Positions 1-4,900 of a DNA stretch of 5,799 nucleotides are shown here, piece after piece. The notes beneath the pieces were generated by a model. It searched no databases. It saw nothing but the letters and a program-made list of their open reading frames with translations, and was not told the origin of the DNA. The position numbers were made by a program, and so were the translations under genes. Positions within the stretch are counted from its first letter, which is position 1, and each line of letters starts with the position of its first letter. Source of the DNA: Bacteroidota bacterium (GTDB lineage: Bacteria > Bacteroidota > Bacteroidia > NS11-12g > UBA9320); NCBI GenBank assembly GCA_947499775.1, contig CANMPY010000141.1, forward strand, positions 1 through 5,799. The letters run 5' to 3'.

Positions 1-85
1 GACAAAGAAAAATTGCTTTTTTCCTTTCGAATAAAAAATTTCAAGAACCGATCTAAAAGCGCTAATGAAATTCAATAGGCCTATA

Positions 86-946
86 TTATTTTATTAAGGA
101 AAGAAGGTAGGTTCCATATCCGCTTTTGGTGAGCGGTTCGGCCAATGCCTTCAGCTCTTCTTTTGTGATAAAACCCTTGCGGTATGCCACTTCTTCGATA
201 CATCCAATTTTTAATCCTTGGCGTTCTTCAATAACATGAACAAATTGGCCAGCTTGCATTAACGAAGCAAACGTTCCTGTGTCAAGCCATGCGGTTCCTC
301 GTCCTAAGACAGCAACTTTCAACTTTCCGTTTTTTAAATAATATTTATTAATATCGGTAATTTCGTATTCGCCTCTATTAGAAGGTTTTAGTTCTCTCGC
401 GATTTTAACAACATCATTATCATAAAAGTATAGACCCGGAACCGCATAATTCGACTTTGGATTTGCTGGCTTTTCTTCAATGCTTATGGCCGACATTGAG
501 GTATCAAACTCAACCACACCATAGCGCTCAGGGTCAGAAACATGATAGGCAAACACCATGCCGCCATCTGGATTATTGCTTTCTTCTAATAAATCTTGAA
601 GTGTGCTTCCGAAAAAAATATTATCCCCTAAAATCAATGCCACTTTATCGGTTCCGATAAATTCGGCACCAATTACAAAAGCTTGAGCCAATCCATTGGG
701 TTCATGTTGAATTTTGTACTGAAAATTGCAACCTAATTTTTTACCATCACCCAATAATTTTTCAAAATGAGGTAAATCATGAGGGGTGCTAATAATCAAA
801 ATATCTTTTATGCCTGCCGTCATTAATACCGAAAGCGGGTAATAAATCATGGGTTTATCGTAAACAGGCATCATTTGTTTACTCATGGCCAAGGTTAGTG
901 GATGTAGACGTGTGCCAGAACCTCCGGCCAATATTATACCTTTCAT
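86..946 (-). CDS. rmlA: Glucose-1-phosphate thymidylyltransferase (dTDP-glucose pyrophosphorylase)
   Basis: This 286-residue cytoplasmic enzyme joins glucose-1-phosphate and dTTP to make dTDP-glucose and pyrophosphate, the first step towards dTDP-L-rhamnose and other dTDP-sugars of surface polysaccharides. The nucleotidyltransferase signature is at the N terminus (LAGGSGTRLHPLT, residues 6-18, then SKQMMPVYDKPM, 22-33). The nucleotide-binding QHEPNGLAQAF segment is at 80-90, the metal-binding LGDNIF at 106-111 (Asp108), EEKP at 157-160, RGEYEITDIN at 191-200 and WLDTG at 220-224 (Asp222, second metal ligand of the family). Length matches the short RmlA class (E. coli about 290), so it looks complete. 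The ATG at 946 starts directly on the conserved MKGIILAGG, so the start is secure. No Shine-Dalgarno is visible, and a TAnnTTTG box lies only 10 bases upstream. No rmlB, rmlC or rmlD is in the window; the next gene upstream is divergent and unrelated. The paralogue RffH has the same fold and activity, so the wider pathway role is inferred. Confidence 0.96.
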   Translation of the reverse strand: MKGIILAGGSGTRLHPLTLAMSKQMMPVYDKPMIYYPLSVLMTAGIKDILIISTPHDLPHFEKLLGDGKKLGCNFQYKIQHEPNGLAQAFVIGAEFIGTDKVALILGDNIFFGSTLQDLLEESNNPDGGMVFAYHVSDPERYGVVEFDTSMSAISIEEKPANPKSNYAVPGLYFYDNDVVKIARELKPSNRGEYEITDINKYYLKNGKLKVAVLGRGTAWLDTGTFASLMQAGQFVHVIEERQGLKIGCIEEVAYRKGFITKEELKALAEPLTKSGYGTYLLSLIK

Positions 947-956
947 AATTAGAAAA

Positions 957-964
957 CAAAATTA
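957..964 (-). promoter_or_regulatory. Candidate -7 promoter box of rmlA
   Basis: The minus strand reads TAATTTTG, a perfect match to the Bacteroidota -7 consensus TAnnTTTG, ending 10 bases before the rmlA ATG. A possible -33 TTG lies 23 bases further upstream, at the outer limit of accepted spacing. If transcription starts 5-8 bases after the box, the 5' leader is only a few bases long. A TAnnTTTG match is expected a few times by chance in an AT-rich window, so position in front of a gene is the main support. Confidence 0.5.
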
Positions 965-1014
965 CACTAAAAGGTCAAAAAATATTTCAACATAAAGATA
1001 TTTCACTCATGGCA

Positions 1015-1053
1015 AAAGATTCCTCTCTCGCCAAGGGCGAGACCGAATGACAA
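1015..1053. repeat. Small GC-rich hairpin, probable interspersed intergenic repeat
   Basis: A perfect 7-bp stem, TCTCGCC (1026-1032) with GGCGAGA (1036-1042), closes on a 3-base AAG loop. It is bracketed by AAAGATTCCTC on the left and GAATGACAA on the right. This layout (AGATTCyTC, hairpin, GAATGACA) resembles a short repeat I know from intergenic DNA of many bacteria, but that link is from memory. It is GC-richer than its surroundings and lies between two divergent promoters. It has no T-run on either strand and is not downstream of a gene end, so it is unlikely to be a terminator. Confidence 0.55.
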
Positions 1054-1072
1054 CTCCAAAAAGAAATCCCCC

Positions 1073-1120
1073 AACCTCAACCTCAATCTAAACCTAAATC
1101 TAAACCTCAACCTCAATCTT
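1073..1120. repeat. Hexamer tandem repeat, eight units of AAyCTn
   Basis: Eight perfectly phased 6-base units run without a gap: AACCTC, AACCTC, AATCTA, AACCTA, AATCTA, AACCTC, AACCTC, AATCTT. Positions 1, 2, 4 and 5 of the unit (A, A, C, T) never vary. Position 3 is C or T and position 6 is C, A or T. There is a higher order as well: 1073-1090 and 1103-1120 agree at 17 of 18 bases, a 30-base period. The array ends 28 bases before the -7 box of the prenyl synthase gene, so it lies just upstream of the promoter core. No function is shown. Confidence 0.85.
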
Positions 1121-1147
1121 ATCCTTTAACCTTCCCCCTTTATTATC

Positions 1148-1155
1148 TACTTTTG
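1148..1155 (+). promoter_or_regulatory. Candidate -7 promoter box of the prenyl synthase gene
   Basis: TACTTTTG matches TAnnTTTG perfectly and ends 12 bases before the ATG at 1168. No good -33 TTG is present; the nearest suitably spaced sequence is TTT at 1125-1127, 20 bases upstream. The last three bases of the box are the in-frame TTG that could be mistaken for a start codon, so the box helps decide the start in favour of 1168. It predicts a leader of well under 10 bases. Confidence 0.5.
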
Positions 1156-1167
1156 TCACTCAAAATA

Positions 1168-2142
1168 ATGTCGGTTACCCTTAATCAAATTAAAGCACCC
1201 ATATCCTCTGAACTTGAGGTGTTTGAAAAAAAATTCAGGGAAAGTATGAAAAGCCGAGTCGCTTTGTTCGATGTCATAATGAGCTACATCGTTAAGCGCA
1301 AAGGCAAACAAATGCGTCCTATTTTTGTATTGCTATCTGCTAGGTTATTTGGACCAATAAGTGATAAATCGTATCGCGGTGCTGCATTAGTAGAACTGTT
1401 GCATACCGCTACTTTGGTGCACGATGATGTGGTGGATGTATCCTTTACACGTCGCGGTTTTTTTTCGATTAACGCCTTATGGCAAAATAAAATTGCCGTT
1501 TTGGTAGGCGATTATCTGCTATCTAAAGGATTGCTTCTTGCTCTAAAAAATAAAGATTTTGATTTATTAACCATTTTGTCGGAGGCAGTTGAAGCAATGA
1601 GCGAAGGGGAATTGTTGCAATTAGAAAAAGCAAGGCGCTTAGATATTACCGAAGACATCTATTTTGATATTATCTCTAAAAAAACTGCTTCGCTTATTGC
1701 AAATTGTTGCGCAATTGGCTCTGCGTCGGCAGGTGCCGATAGCCTTGATATAACCAAAATGCATGAATTTGGAATGAAAGTTGGAATTGCTTTCCAAATA
1801 AAAGATGATTTGTTCGACTATGGTAGCGACGATGTAGGAAAACCTTTGGCTATCGACATCAAAGAACGCAAAATGACCCTGCCCCTAATTTACGCCTTAG
1901 GAAAGGCCACGTATTTGGAAAAGCGAAAAATCATGAGCATTATCAAAAACAATAATAATGATAAAAAAAAGGTGGCCTATGTGTTAGATTTTGTAAAACA
2001 TATGGGAGGCATTTCTTATGCCACCCAAAAAATGATTGACTATCAAAACGATGCTTTAAAGATATTAGAATCATTTACTAAGCCAAATGAAAGTATTCAC
2101 TTGAAAAATTTGGTTGAATATGTAGTAGGAAGAAAACATTAA
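1168..2142 (+). CDS. ispB: Long-chain polyprenyl diphosphate synthase (octaprenyl/heptaprenyl type)
   Basis: This 324-residue class I trans-prenyltransferase extends an allylic diphosphate with isopentenyl diphosphate units to make the side chain of the respiratory quinone, in Bacteroidota normally menaquinone. Seen in order: KGKQMRP (45-51, substrate diphosphate binding), the first aspartate-rich motif HDDVVD (Asp86, Asp87, Asp90) followed by RRG (95-97), GDYLLSKG (114-121), KKT (171-173), and the second aspartate motif FQIKDDLFD (209-217, Asp213, Asp214, Asp217). The residue five before the first motif is Ala81 and no bulky aromatic sits there, as expected for long chains, so a farnesyl or geranylgeranyl synthase is less likely. 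Exact chain length cannot be read. An in-frame TTG at 1153 would add five residues but lies in the promoter box; the ATG at 1168 gives the usual family length. It is monocistronic, faces the next gene tail to tail, and shares a terminator region with it. Confidence 0.92.
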   Translation: MSVTLNQIKAPISSELEVFEKKFRESMKSRVALFDVIMSYIVKRKGKQMRPIFVLLSARLFGPISDKSYRGAALVELLHTATLVHDDVVDVSFTRRGFFSINALWQNKIAVLVGDYLLSKGLLLALKNKDFDLLTILSEAVEAMSEGELLQLEKARRLDITEDIYFDIISKKTASLIANCCAIGSASAGADSLDITKMHEFGMKVGIAFQIKDDLFDYGSDDVGKPLAIDIKERKMTLPLIYALGKATYLEKRKIMSIIKNNNNDKKKVAYVLDFVKHMGGISYATQKMIDYQNDALKILESFTKPNESIHLKNLVEYVVGRKH

Positions 2143-2154
2143 ACCCACGGCAAT

Positions 2155-2187
2155 AAAAAAGCATAACCCAACCATGAATTATGCTTT
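2155..2187 (-). terminator. Probable intrinsic terminator between convergent genes
   Basis: A 9-bp perfect stem, AAAGCATAA (2158-2166) with TTATGCTTT (2179-2187), encloses a 12-base loop. Read on the minus strand the stem is followed by T's, giving a run of six (2160 down to 2155), 22 bases after the stop of the zinc-ribbon gene. Read on the plus strand it lies 16 bases after the prenyl synthase stop, but the stem ends in TTT followed by AAAATTT, a weaker tail. It probably serves mainly the minus strand and may work both ways. The stem is AT-rich. Confidence 0.6.
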
Positions 2188-2208
2188 AAAATTTAGAGTT
2201 ATTAATAT

Positions 2209-2664
2209 TTATAGTTTTACTTCTGTTTCCCAGCCTTGGTCTGTTTTCTTAATGTTTAAACCAACATCACAAAATATTCCATTTACGACCAACGGCAATC
2301 TTGAGTTGTTAAATCCTAAACTTTCCAAATAGACATACGTTTCACGTTGGGTTTCAAAGAATTTGTGTTCAACCTTTGGAGCACATTCAACTTGATGTGC
2401 TGTTGCGGCAACAGGTGTATAAAGGGTATTTTTTAGCTCTACCACCCTAGCCTTTATTAATTCGATAAAGCGTTCGTCGGCATCGGCAGGAACAGTAAGG
2501 GTAATTATACGTTGATTGTTTTTGCCCAACCAAAATCTAGAACGGCAAGAGCTACCGCAATATTTTGCATCATTCCTGTTAGCCATAAATTCAATACCAC
2601 AACATTGGCATGTTGATTTAGGTTTTGAATACATTTGTTTTTTTAATACAATTACTTCCTCCAT
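2209..2664 (-). CDS. Hypothetical protein with N-terminal four-cysteine zinc ribbon
   Basis: I do not recognise this as a named protein. It has 151 residues from the ATG at 2664. A compact zinc ribbon is at 19-40: Cys19-x2-Cys22 (with an extra Cys21), then NDAKYC at 31-36 and Cys36-x3-Cys40, followed by RSRFW. The spacing C-x2-C-x13-C-x3-C and the phrase DAKYC..CR recur in small bacterial and phage zinc-finger proteins of unknown role. Residues 60-80 (DADERFIELIKARVVELKN) look like one amphipathic helix, 81-99 is probably a linker, and the C-terminal 50 residues (ETQRETYVYLESLGF..) look like a second small domain. There is no signal peptide or membrane segment, so it is cytoplasmic. Start choice: an in-frame TTG at 2688 falls inside a -7-like box, and an ATG at 2634 would also keep the zinc ribbon intact. 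It has no operon partner. Nucleic-acid or protein binding is plausible but inferred. Confidence 0.75.
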   Translation of the reverse strand: MEEVIVLKKQMYSKPKSTCQCCGIEFMANRNDAKYCGSSCRSRFWLGKNNQRIITLTVPADADERFIELIKARVVELKNTLYTPVAATAHQVECAPKVEHKFFETQRETYVYLESLGFNNSRLPLVVNGIFCDVGLNIKKTDQGWETEVKL

Positions 2665-2685
2665 GTCGTTAAATTTTACTGCGAG

Positions 2686-2693
2686 CAAAGATT
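2686..2693 (-). promoter_or_regulatory. Candidate -7 promoter box of the zinc-ribbon gene
   Basis: The minus strand reads AATCTTTG, one mismatch from TAnnTTTG, and is followed by CTCGCAG. It ends 21 bases before the ATG at 2664, so the leader would be roughly 13-16 bases. No TTG at the -33 position is seen. The same ten bases, ATCTTTGCTC, recur 88 bases further upstream in a box that matches the consensus better. Confidence 0.4.
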
Positions 2694-2773
2694 GGTGATT
2701 TATAAGAGTATTATAAAACGGTTAATAAACAGGTGTTTTATTTAATGGACAGGGTGATATTTTGAGATCAGAG

Positions 2774-2781
2774 CAAAGATA
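2774..2781 (-). promoter_or_regulatory. Possible second, upstream -7 box for the zinc-ribbon gene
   Basis: The minus strand reads TATCTTTG, a perfect TAnnTTTG match, followed by CTC as in the proximal box. A transcript from here would have a leader of about 100 bases before 2664. A good -33 element is missing, so this may be an inactive duplicate or a chance match. Confidence 0.3.
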
Positions 2782-2821
2782 GCAGACCCTAGCTTATACT
2801 TGATAAGCGAACAATATGCTT

Positions 2822-2832
2822 TCCTAAAAATC
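2822..2832. repeat. Left copy of 11-bp direct repeat flanking the putative element
   Basis: TCCTAAAAATC here is identical to 3174-3184. The two copies lie outside the terminal inverted repeats of the element between them, two bases away on the left and directly abutting on the right. That is the arrangement expected of a target-site duplication. The sequence is AT-rich and partly resembles the inverted repeat itself (TCCTAAA), which weakens the argument a little. Confidence 0.5.
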
Positions 2833-3173
2833 AATAGCGTCCTAAATAAATTTTGATTTATTTTCGATTGAGTAAGCATAATGGTGCTTTACATGAATTT
2901 TTTAAATTAAAGGGATGGTTTAAGTCAATGGAATTCTTTTCATTTTTTTATTCACTTCTTTATGTTCATGTCAATGGTGTTCATGAACCTTCGGTTTCTT
3001 TAGATAAAAAAACGAAACAAAAAAATCAAGAACGAAATCCAACCTTGTTTTTTTTCTTGCCGCACTAGGCCAGCCGCCACCGAGCCAAAAAAAAACACGG
3101 TTCGCACATTTCGTTCACATCCGCCCCACTGATAACTTTGGATGAGTAAGTATTAAATAATTAGGACACGCTA
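2833..3173. mobile_element. Putative non-autonomous insertion element (MITE-like), about 340 bp
   Basis: The left end carries TAGCGTCCTAA (2835-2845). The right end, read on the other strand, carries TAGCGTGTCCTAA (3173-3161), the same sequence with a two-base insertion. Beyond these ends lie identical 11-bp direct repeats. The interior has no transposase or other convincing reading frame: the longest plus-strand frame (2853-3068) is low-complexity. It does hold a long imperfect hairpin (3030-3116), a smaller GTTTC/GAAAC hairpin (2994-3018), and a block at 3059-3130 much richer in G and C than the surroundings. GAGTAAGyAT occurs near both ends in direct orientation (2870, 3144). The right end begins 17 bases after the pntB stop. 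The right-hand inverted repeat can itself fold (TTAGGA 3161-3166 with TCCTAA 3174-3179), so it might end pntB transcription weakly. A plain degenerate intergenic region remains possible. Confidence 0.45.
3030..3116. repeat. Long imperfect inverted repeat with a GC-rich loop
   Basis: The outer arms pair perfectly over 9 bp: GAACGAAAT (3030-3038) with ATTTCGTTC (3108-3116). After an internal loop (2 bases left, 5 right), 3041-3055 pairs with 3088-3102 at 14 of 15 positions, including eight consecutive T-A pairs. The loop, about 32 bases (3056-3087), is GC-rich. In RNA this would be a stable stem of more than 20 pairs on either strand. On the minus strand it would sit in the pntB 3' region, about 75 bases after the stop. 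Both strands have an internal T-run (eight or nine), but none follows the complete hairpin, so it is not a standard intrinsic terminator. Confidence 0.65.
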
Positions 3174-3184
3174 TCCTAAAAATC
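3174..3184. repeat. Right copy of 11-bp direct repeat flanking the putative element
   Basis: TCCTAAAAATC is the exact partner of 2822-2832 and lies between the right inverted repeat and the pntB stop codon, six bases from that stop. Confidence 0.5.
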
Positions 3185-3190
3185 TATTTT

Positions 3191-4597
3191 TTATAATGCC
3201 TTTATTTCAGAAACCAACTTGGTTAAGGTTCCTTTTGCATCGCCAAAAAGCATAGATGTTTTGGGCTGGAAAAATAATTCGTTTTCAATACCGGCGTATC
3301 CTGCTTTCATACTCCGTTTCATTACAATAATATTTTTAGCATTTTCTACATCCAAAATCGGCATACCATATATTGGACTGCTCGGATCGGTTTTGGCTGC
3401 AGGGTTAACCACATCATTAGCTCCAACGACTAATACAACATCGGTAGTAGAAAACTCAGGATTGATATGTTCCATTTCTATCAATTTATCATAACTCACA
3501 TTACTCTCGGCTAGCAATACATTCATATGACCAGGCATACGGCCTGCTACAGGGTGAATGGCATATTTAACACCAACCCCTTCTTTCTCCAATATTTCTT
3601 CCAACTCATGGCATACATGCTGGGCTTGTGCTACAGCTAATCCATACCCTGGAACAATTATTACATTATTAGCATATTTTAAAAGTATGGCTGTATCGCC
3701 AACATTTATTTCGCGAACATGTCCGCCCGATAAACTTGTAGTTGATTCGCCATTGCCTCCGCCTCCTCCAAAATTACCTATAAGTACATTAGTCAAACTT
3801 CTATTCATGGCCTTACACATCACCAAGGTTAGGAGTGTACCGGCACTTCCAACTAATATACCACCCACCAACATCACTTTATTGTCGTATAAAAATCCAC
3901 CCATGGCTGCGGCAACTCCTGTAAATGAATTAAGGAGTGATATTACAACAGGCATATCGGCACCTCCAATTGGCATTACAAATAATATTCCGTATAAAAC
4001 CGAAAGGCCCCAAATGGCATAAAAATAAGTTATCGTTTCTGGAGGTCCTACCATAATAGTATAGCATGTTATTCCAAGTATTAATAACAGCAATCCTATA
4101 TTTACTACCTGTTGAAGTTTTAAGGTTTTGTCGCCTAAGTGGCCACTTAATTTGCCCCAAGCCACTAAACTGCCAACAAACGATATACTTCCAATTATTA
4201 GTCCAAGCATAATAATAAGTAAGTGACCTTTTGGCAAGGCTCCTATTTCATGGTTATGGGTTAAATGTGTAAATTCAACTGCCGAAATAAGCATGGCACA
4301 TGCGCCTCCCATTCCGTTAAAAAGACTTACCATTTCTGGCATTTTGGTCATTTTCACTTTTTTAGCCGAAAGGGTTCCTAATAGCGTTCCTATTATTAAG
4401 CCACCAAAAATCCACCCATAGTTCGAAATTTTAATTCCTTCGTAAAGAAAAATTGTTCCTAAAATTGCTATAGTCATTCCAAAAGCAGCAATAAGATTTC
4501 CTTTACGTGCCGTATCAGGTTTGCTAAGCATTTTTAGCCCTATCATAAACGATATAGAGCCTACTAAATATATAAGTTGTAAAATTTCTTTGTTCAT
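3191..4597 (-). CDS. pntB: NAD(P) transhydrogenase subunit beta
   Basis: This 468-residue inner-membrane protein carries most of the proton channel (domain II) and the NADP(H)-binding domain III. With PntAA and PntAB it couples inward proton flow to hydride transfer from NADH to NADP+. Residues 1-265 hold about nine hydrophobic segments, with PEMVSLFNGMGG (87-98) and GGADMPVVISLLNSFTG (211-227) as conserved channel segments. A glycine-rich linker (277-292) leads to domain III: VPGYGLAVAQAQ (315-326), HPVAGRMPGHMNVLLAE (348-364), VGANDVVNPAA (391-401), MKRSMKAGYAGIENELF (426-442) and MLFGDAK (449-455). All key motifs are intact and the length is normal. Asn94 stands where E. coli PntB has channel residue His91, typical of the three-subunit form. 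The start ATG overlaps the pntAB stop (ATGA, 4597-4594), implying coupled translation. The gene is last in its operon. Confidence 0.97.
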   Translation of the reverse strand: MNKEILQLIYLVGSISFMIGLKMLSKPDTARKGNLIAAFGMTIAILGTIFLYEGIKISNYGWIFGGLIIGTLLGTLSAKKVKMTKMPEMVSLFNGMGGACAMLISAVEFTHLTHNHEIGALPKGHLLIIMLGLIIGSISFVGSLVAWGKLSGHLGDKTLKLQQVVNIGLLLLILGITCYTIMVGPPETITYFYAIWGLSVLYGILFVMPIGGADMPVVISLLNSFTGVAAAMGGFLYDNKVMLVGGILVGSAGTLLTLVMCKAMNRSLTNVLIGNFGGGGGNGESTTSLSGGHVREINVGDTAILLKYANNVIIVPGYGLAVAQAQHVCHELEEILEKEGVGVKYAIHPVAGRMPGHMNVLLAESNVSYDKLIEMEHINPEFSTTDVVLVVGANDVVNPAAKTDPSSPIYGMPILDVENAKNIIVMKRSMKAGYAGIENELFFQPKTSMLFGDAKGTLTKLVSEIKAL

Positions 4598-4887
4598 TTT
4601 TTCTTTTTAAACATTTCCAACATTCTATCTGTAACCACAAATCCACCTACCACATTTAAAGTTCCAAGAATTACCGAAATAAAACCTAAAATGATAGCAA
4701 ACGTTGATTCGGCTTGGCCCATAATAATAATGGCTCCAATGATAACCACACCGTGTATTGCATTAGCTCCGCTCATAAGTGGAGTGTGCAAAACGGATGG
4801 CACTTTTTCAATTAATTCAACCCCCACAAATATCATTAAGATAACGAGGTAAATAATTTGAATATTTGAGTTTATAAATTCTAACAT
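4594..4887 (-). CDS. pntAB: NAD(P) transhydrogenase subunit alpha, part 2 (membrane part)
   Basis: This 97-residue membrane protein corresponds to the C-terminal membrane section of the fused alpha subunit of E. coli. Three hydrophobic segments are seen, roughly residues 9-25, 43-58 and 62-84, followed by a basic tail (TDRMLEMFKKKK). The conserved VELIEKVPSVLHTPLMSGANAIHGVVIIGA (22-51) marks the family. His45 in GANAIHG corresponds to the channel histidine of the Thermus thermophilus alpha2 subunit (His42 there), which replaces the beta-subunit histidine of E. coli. The gene starts 13 bases after the pntAA stop and its own stop overlaps pntB. No Shine-Dalgarno is visible in the A-rich gap, as is usual in Bacteroidota. 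Confidence 0.95.
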   Translation of the reverse strand: MLEFINSNIQIIYLVILMIFVGVELIEKVPSVLHTPLMSGANAIHGVVIIGAIIIMGQAESTFAIILGFISVILGTLNVVGGFVVTDRMLEMFKKKK

Positions 4888-4900
4888 GCTTTGGTTTGTT

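Noticed and set aside
1..78. Possible tail of a plus-strand gene entering from the left edge (frame 1 open to TAG at 76-78)
   Set aside because: The 25-residue translation (DKEKLLFSFRIKNF..) is plausible as a basic C terminus convergent with rmlA, but a second frame is also open for 17 codons and there is no motif. It is too short to support.
75..84. Ten-base palindrome ATAGGCCTAT right after the rmlA stop
   Set aside because: It has no loop and no T-run, so it is not a terminator, and a single short palindrome is not evidence of a binding site.
457..660. Plus-strand open frame of 67 codons, and similar ones at 3219-3494 and 5319-5585
   Set aside because: Each is antisense to a well-conserved gene (rmlA, pntB, pntAA) and has no features of its own.
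1153..1167. TTG at 1153 as start codon of the prenyl synthase
   Set aside because: It forms the end of the TAnnTTTG box, adds only five unconserved residues, and the ATG at 1168 gives the usual protein length.
2792..2808. Hairpin GCTTAT / ATAAGC with a 5-base loop
   Set aside because: The stem is only 6 bp and AT-rich, with no T-run on either side. It might be the remnant of an original pntB terminator but cannot be supported.
2964..2988. GTTCATG / CATGAAC inverted repeat with an 11-base spacer
   Set aside because: It is a short match in AT-rich DNA inside the putative element with no gene next to it; I could not attach a role.
2853..3068. Open frame of 71 codons on the plus strand in the intergenic region
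   Set aside because: The product is low-complexity (many Phe, Lys, Ser), has no recognisable domain, and runs through A and T homopolymers and one arm of the inverted repeat. It is better explained as non-coding DNA of the putative element.
3133..3140. Plus-strand TAACTTTG, a perfect TAnnTTTG match reading out of the element towards pntB
   Set aside because: There is no -33 element and no downstream plus-strand gene. Such matches are expected a few times by chance in a window of this size.
3558..4022. Open frame of 154 codons on the plus strand
   Set aside because: It lies wholly antisense to pntB, whose protein is conserved throughout. The translation is proline-, threonine- and serine-rich, as expected of a reverse reading of membrane-protein codons.
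3930..4160. Open frame of 76 codons on the minus strand inside pntB
   Set aside because: It is an alternative frame within pntB; the conserved transhydrogenase frame has no interruption here that would need a frameshift.
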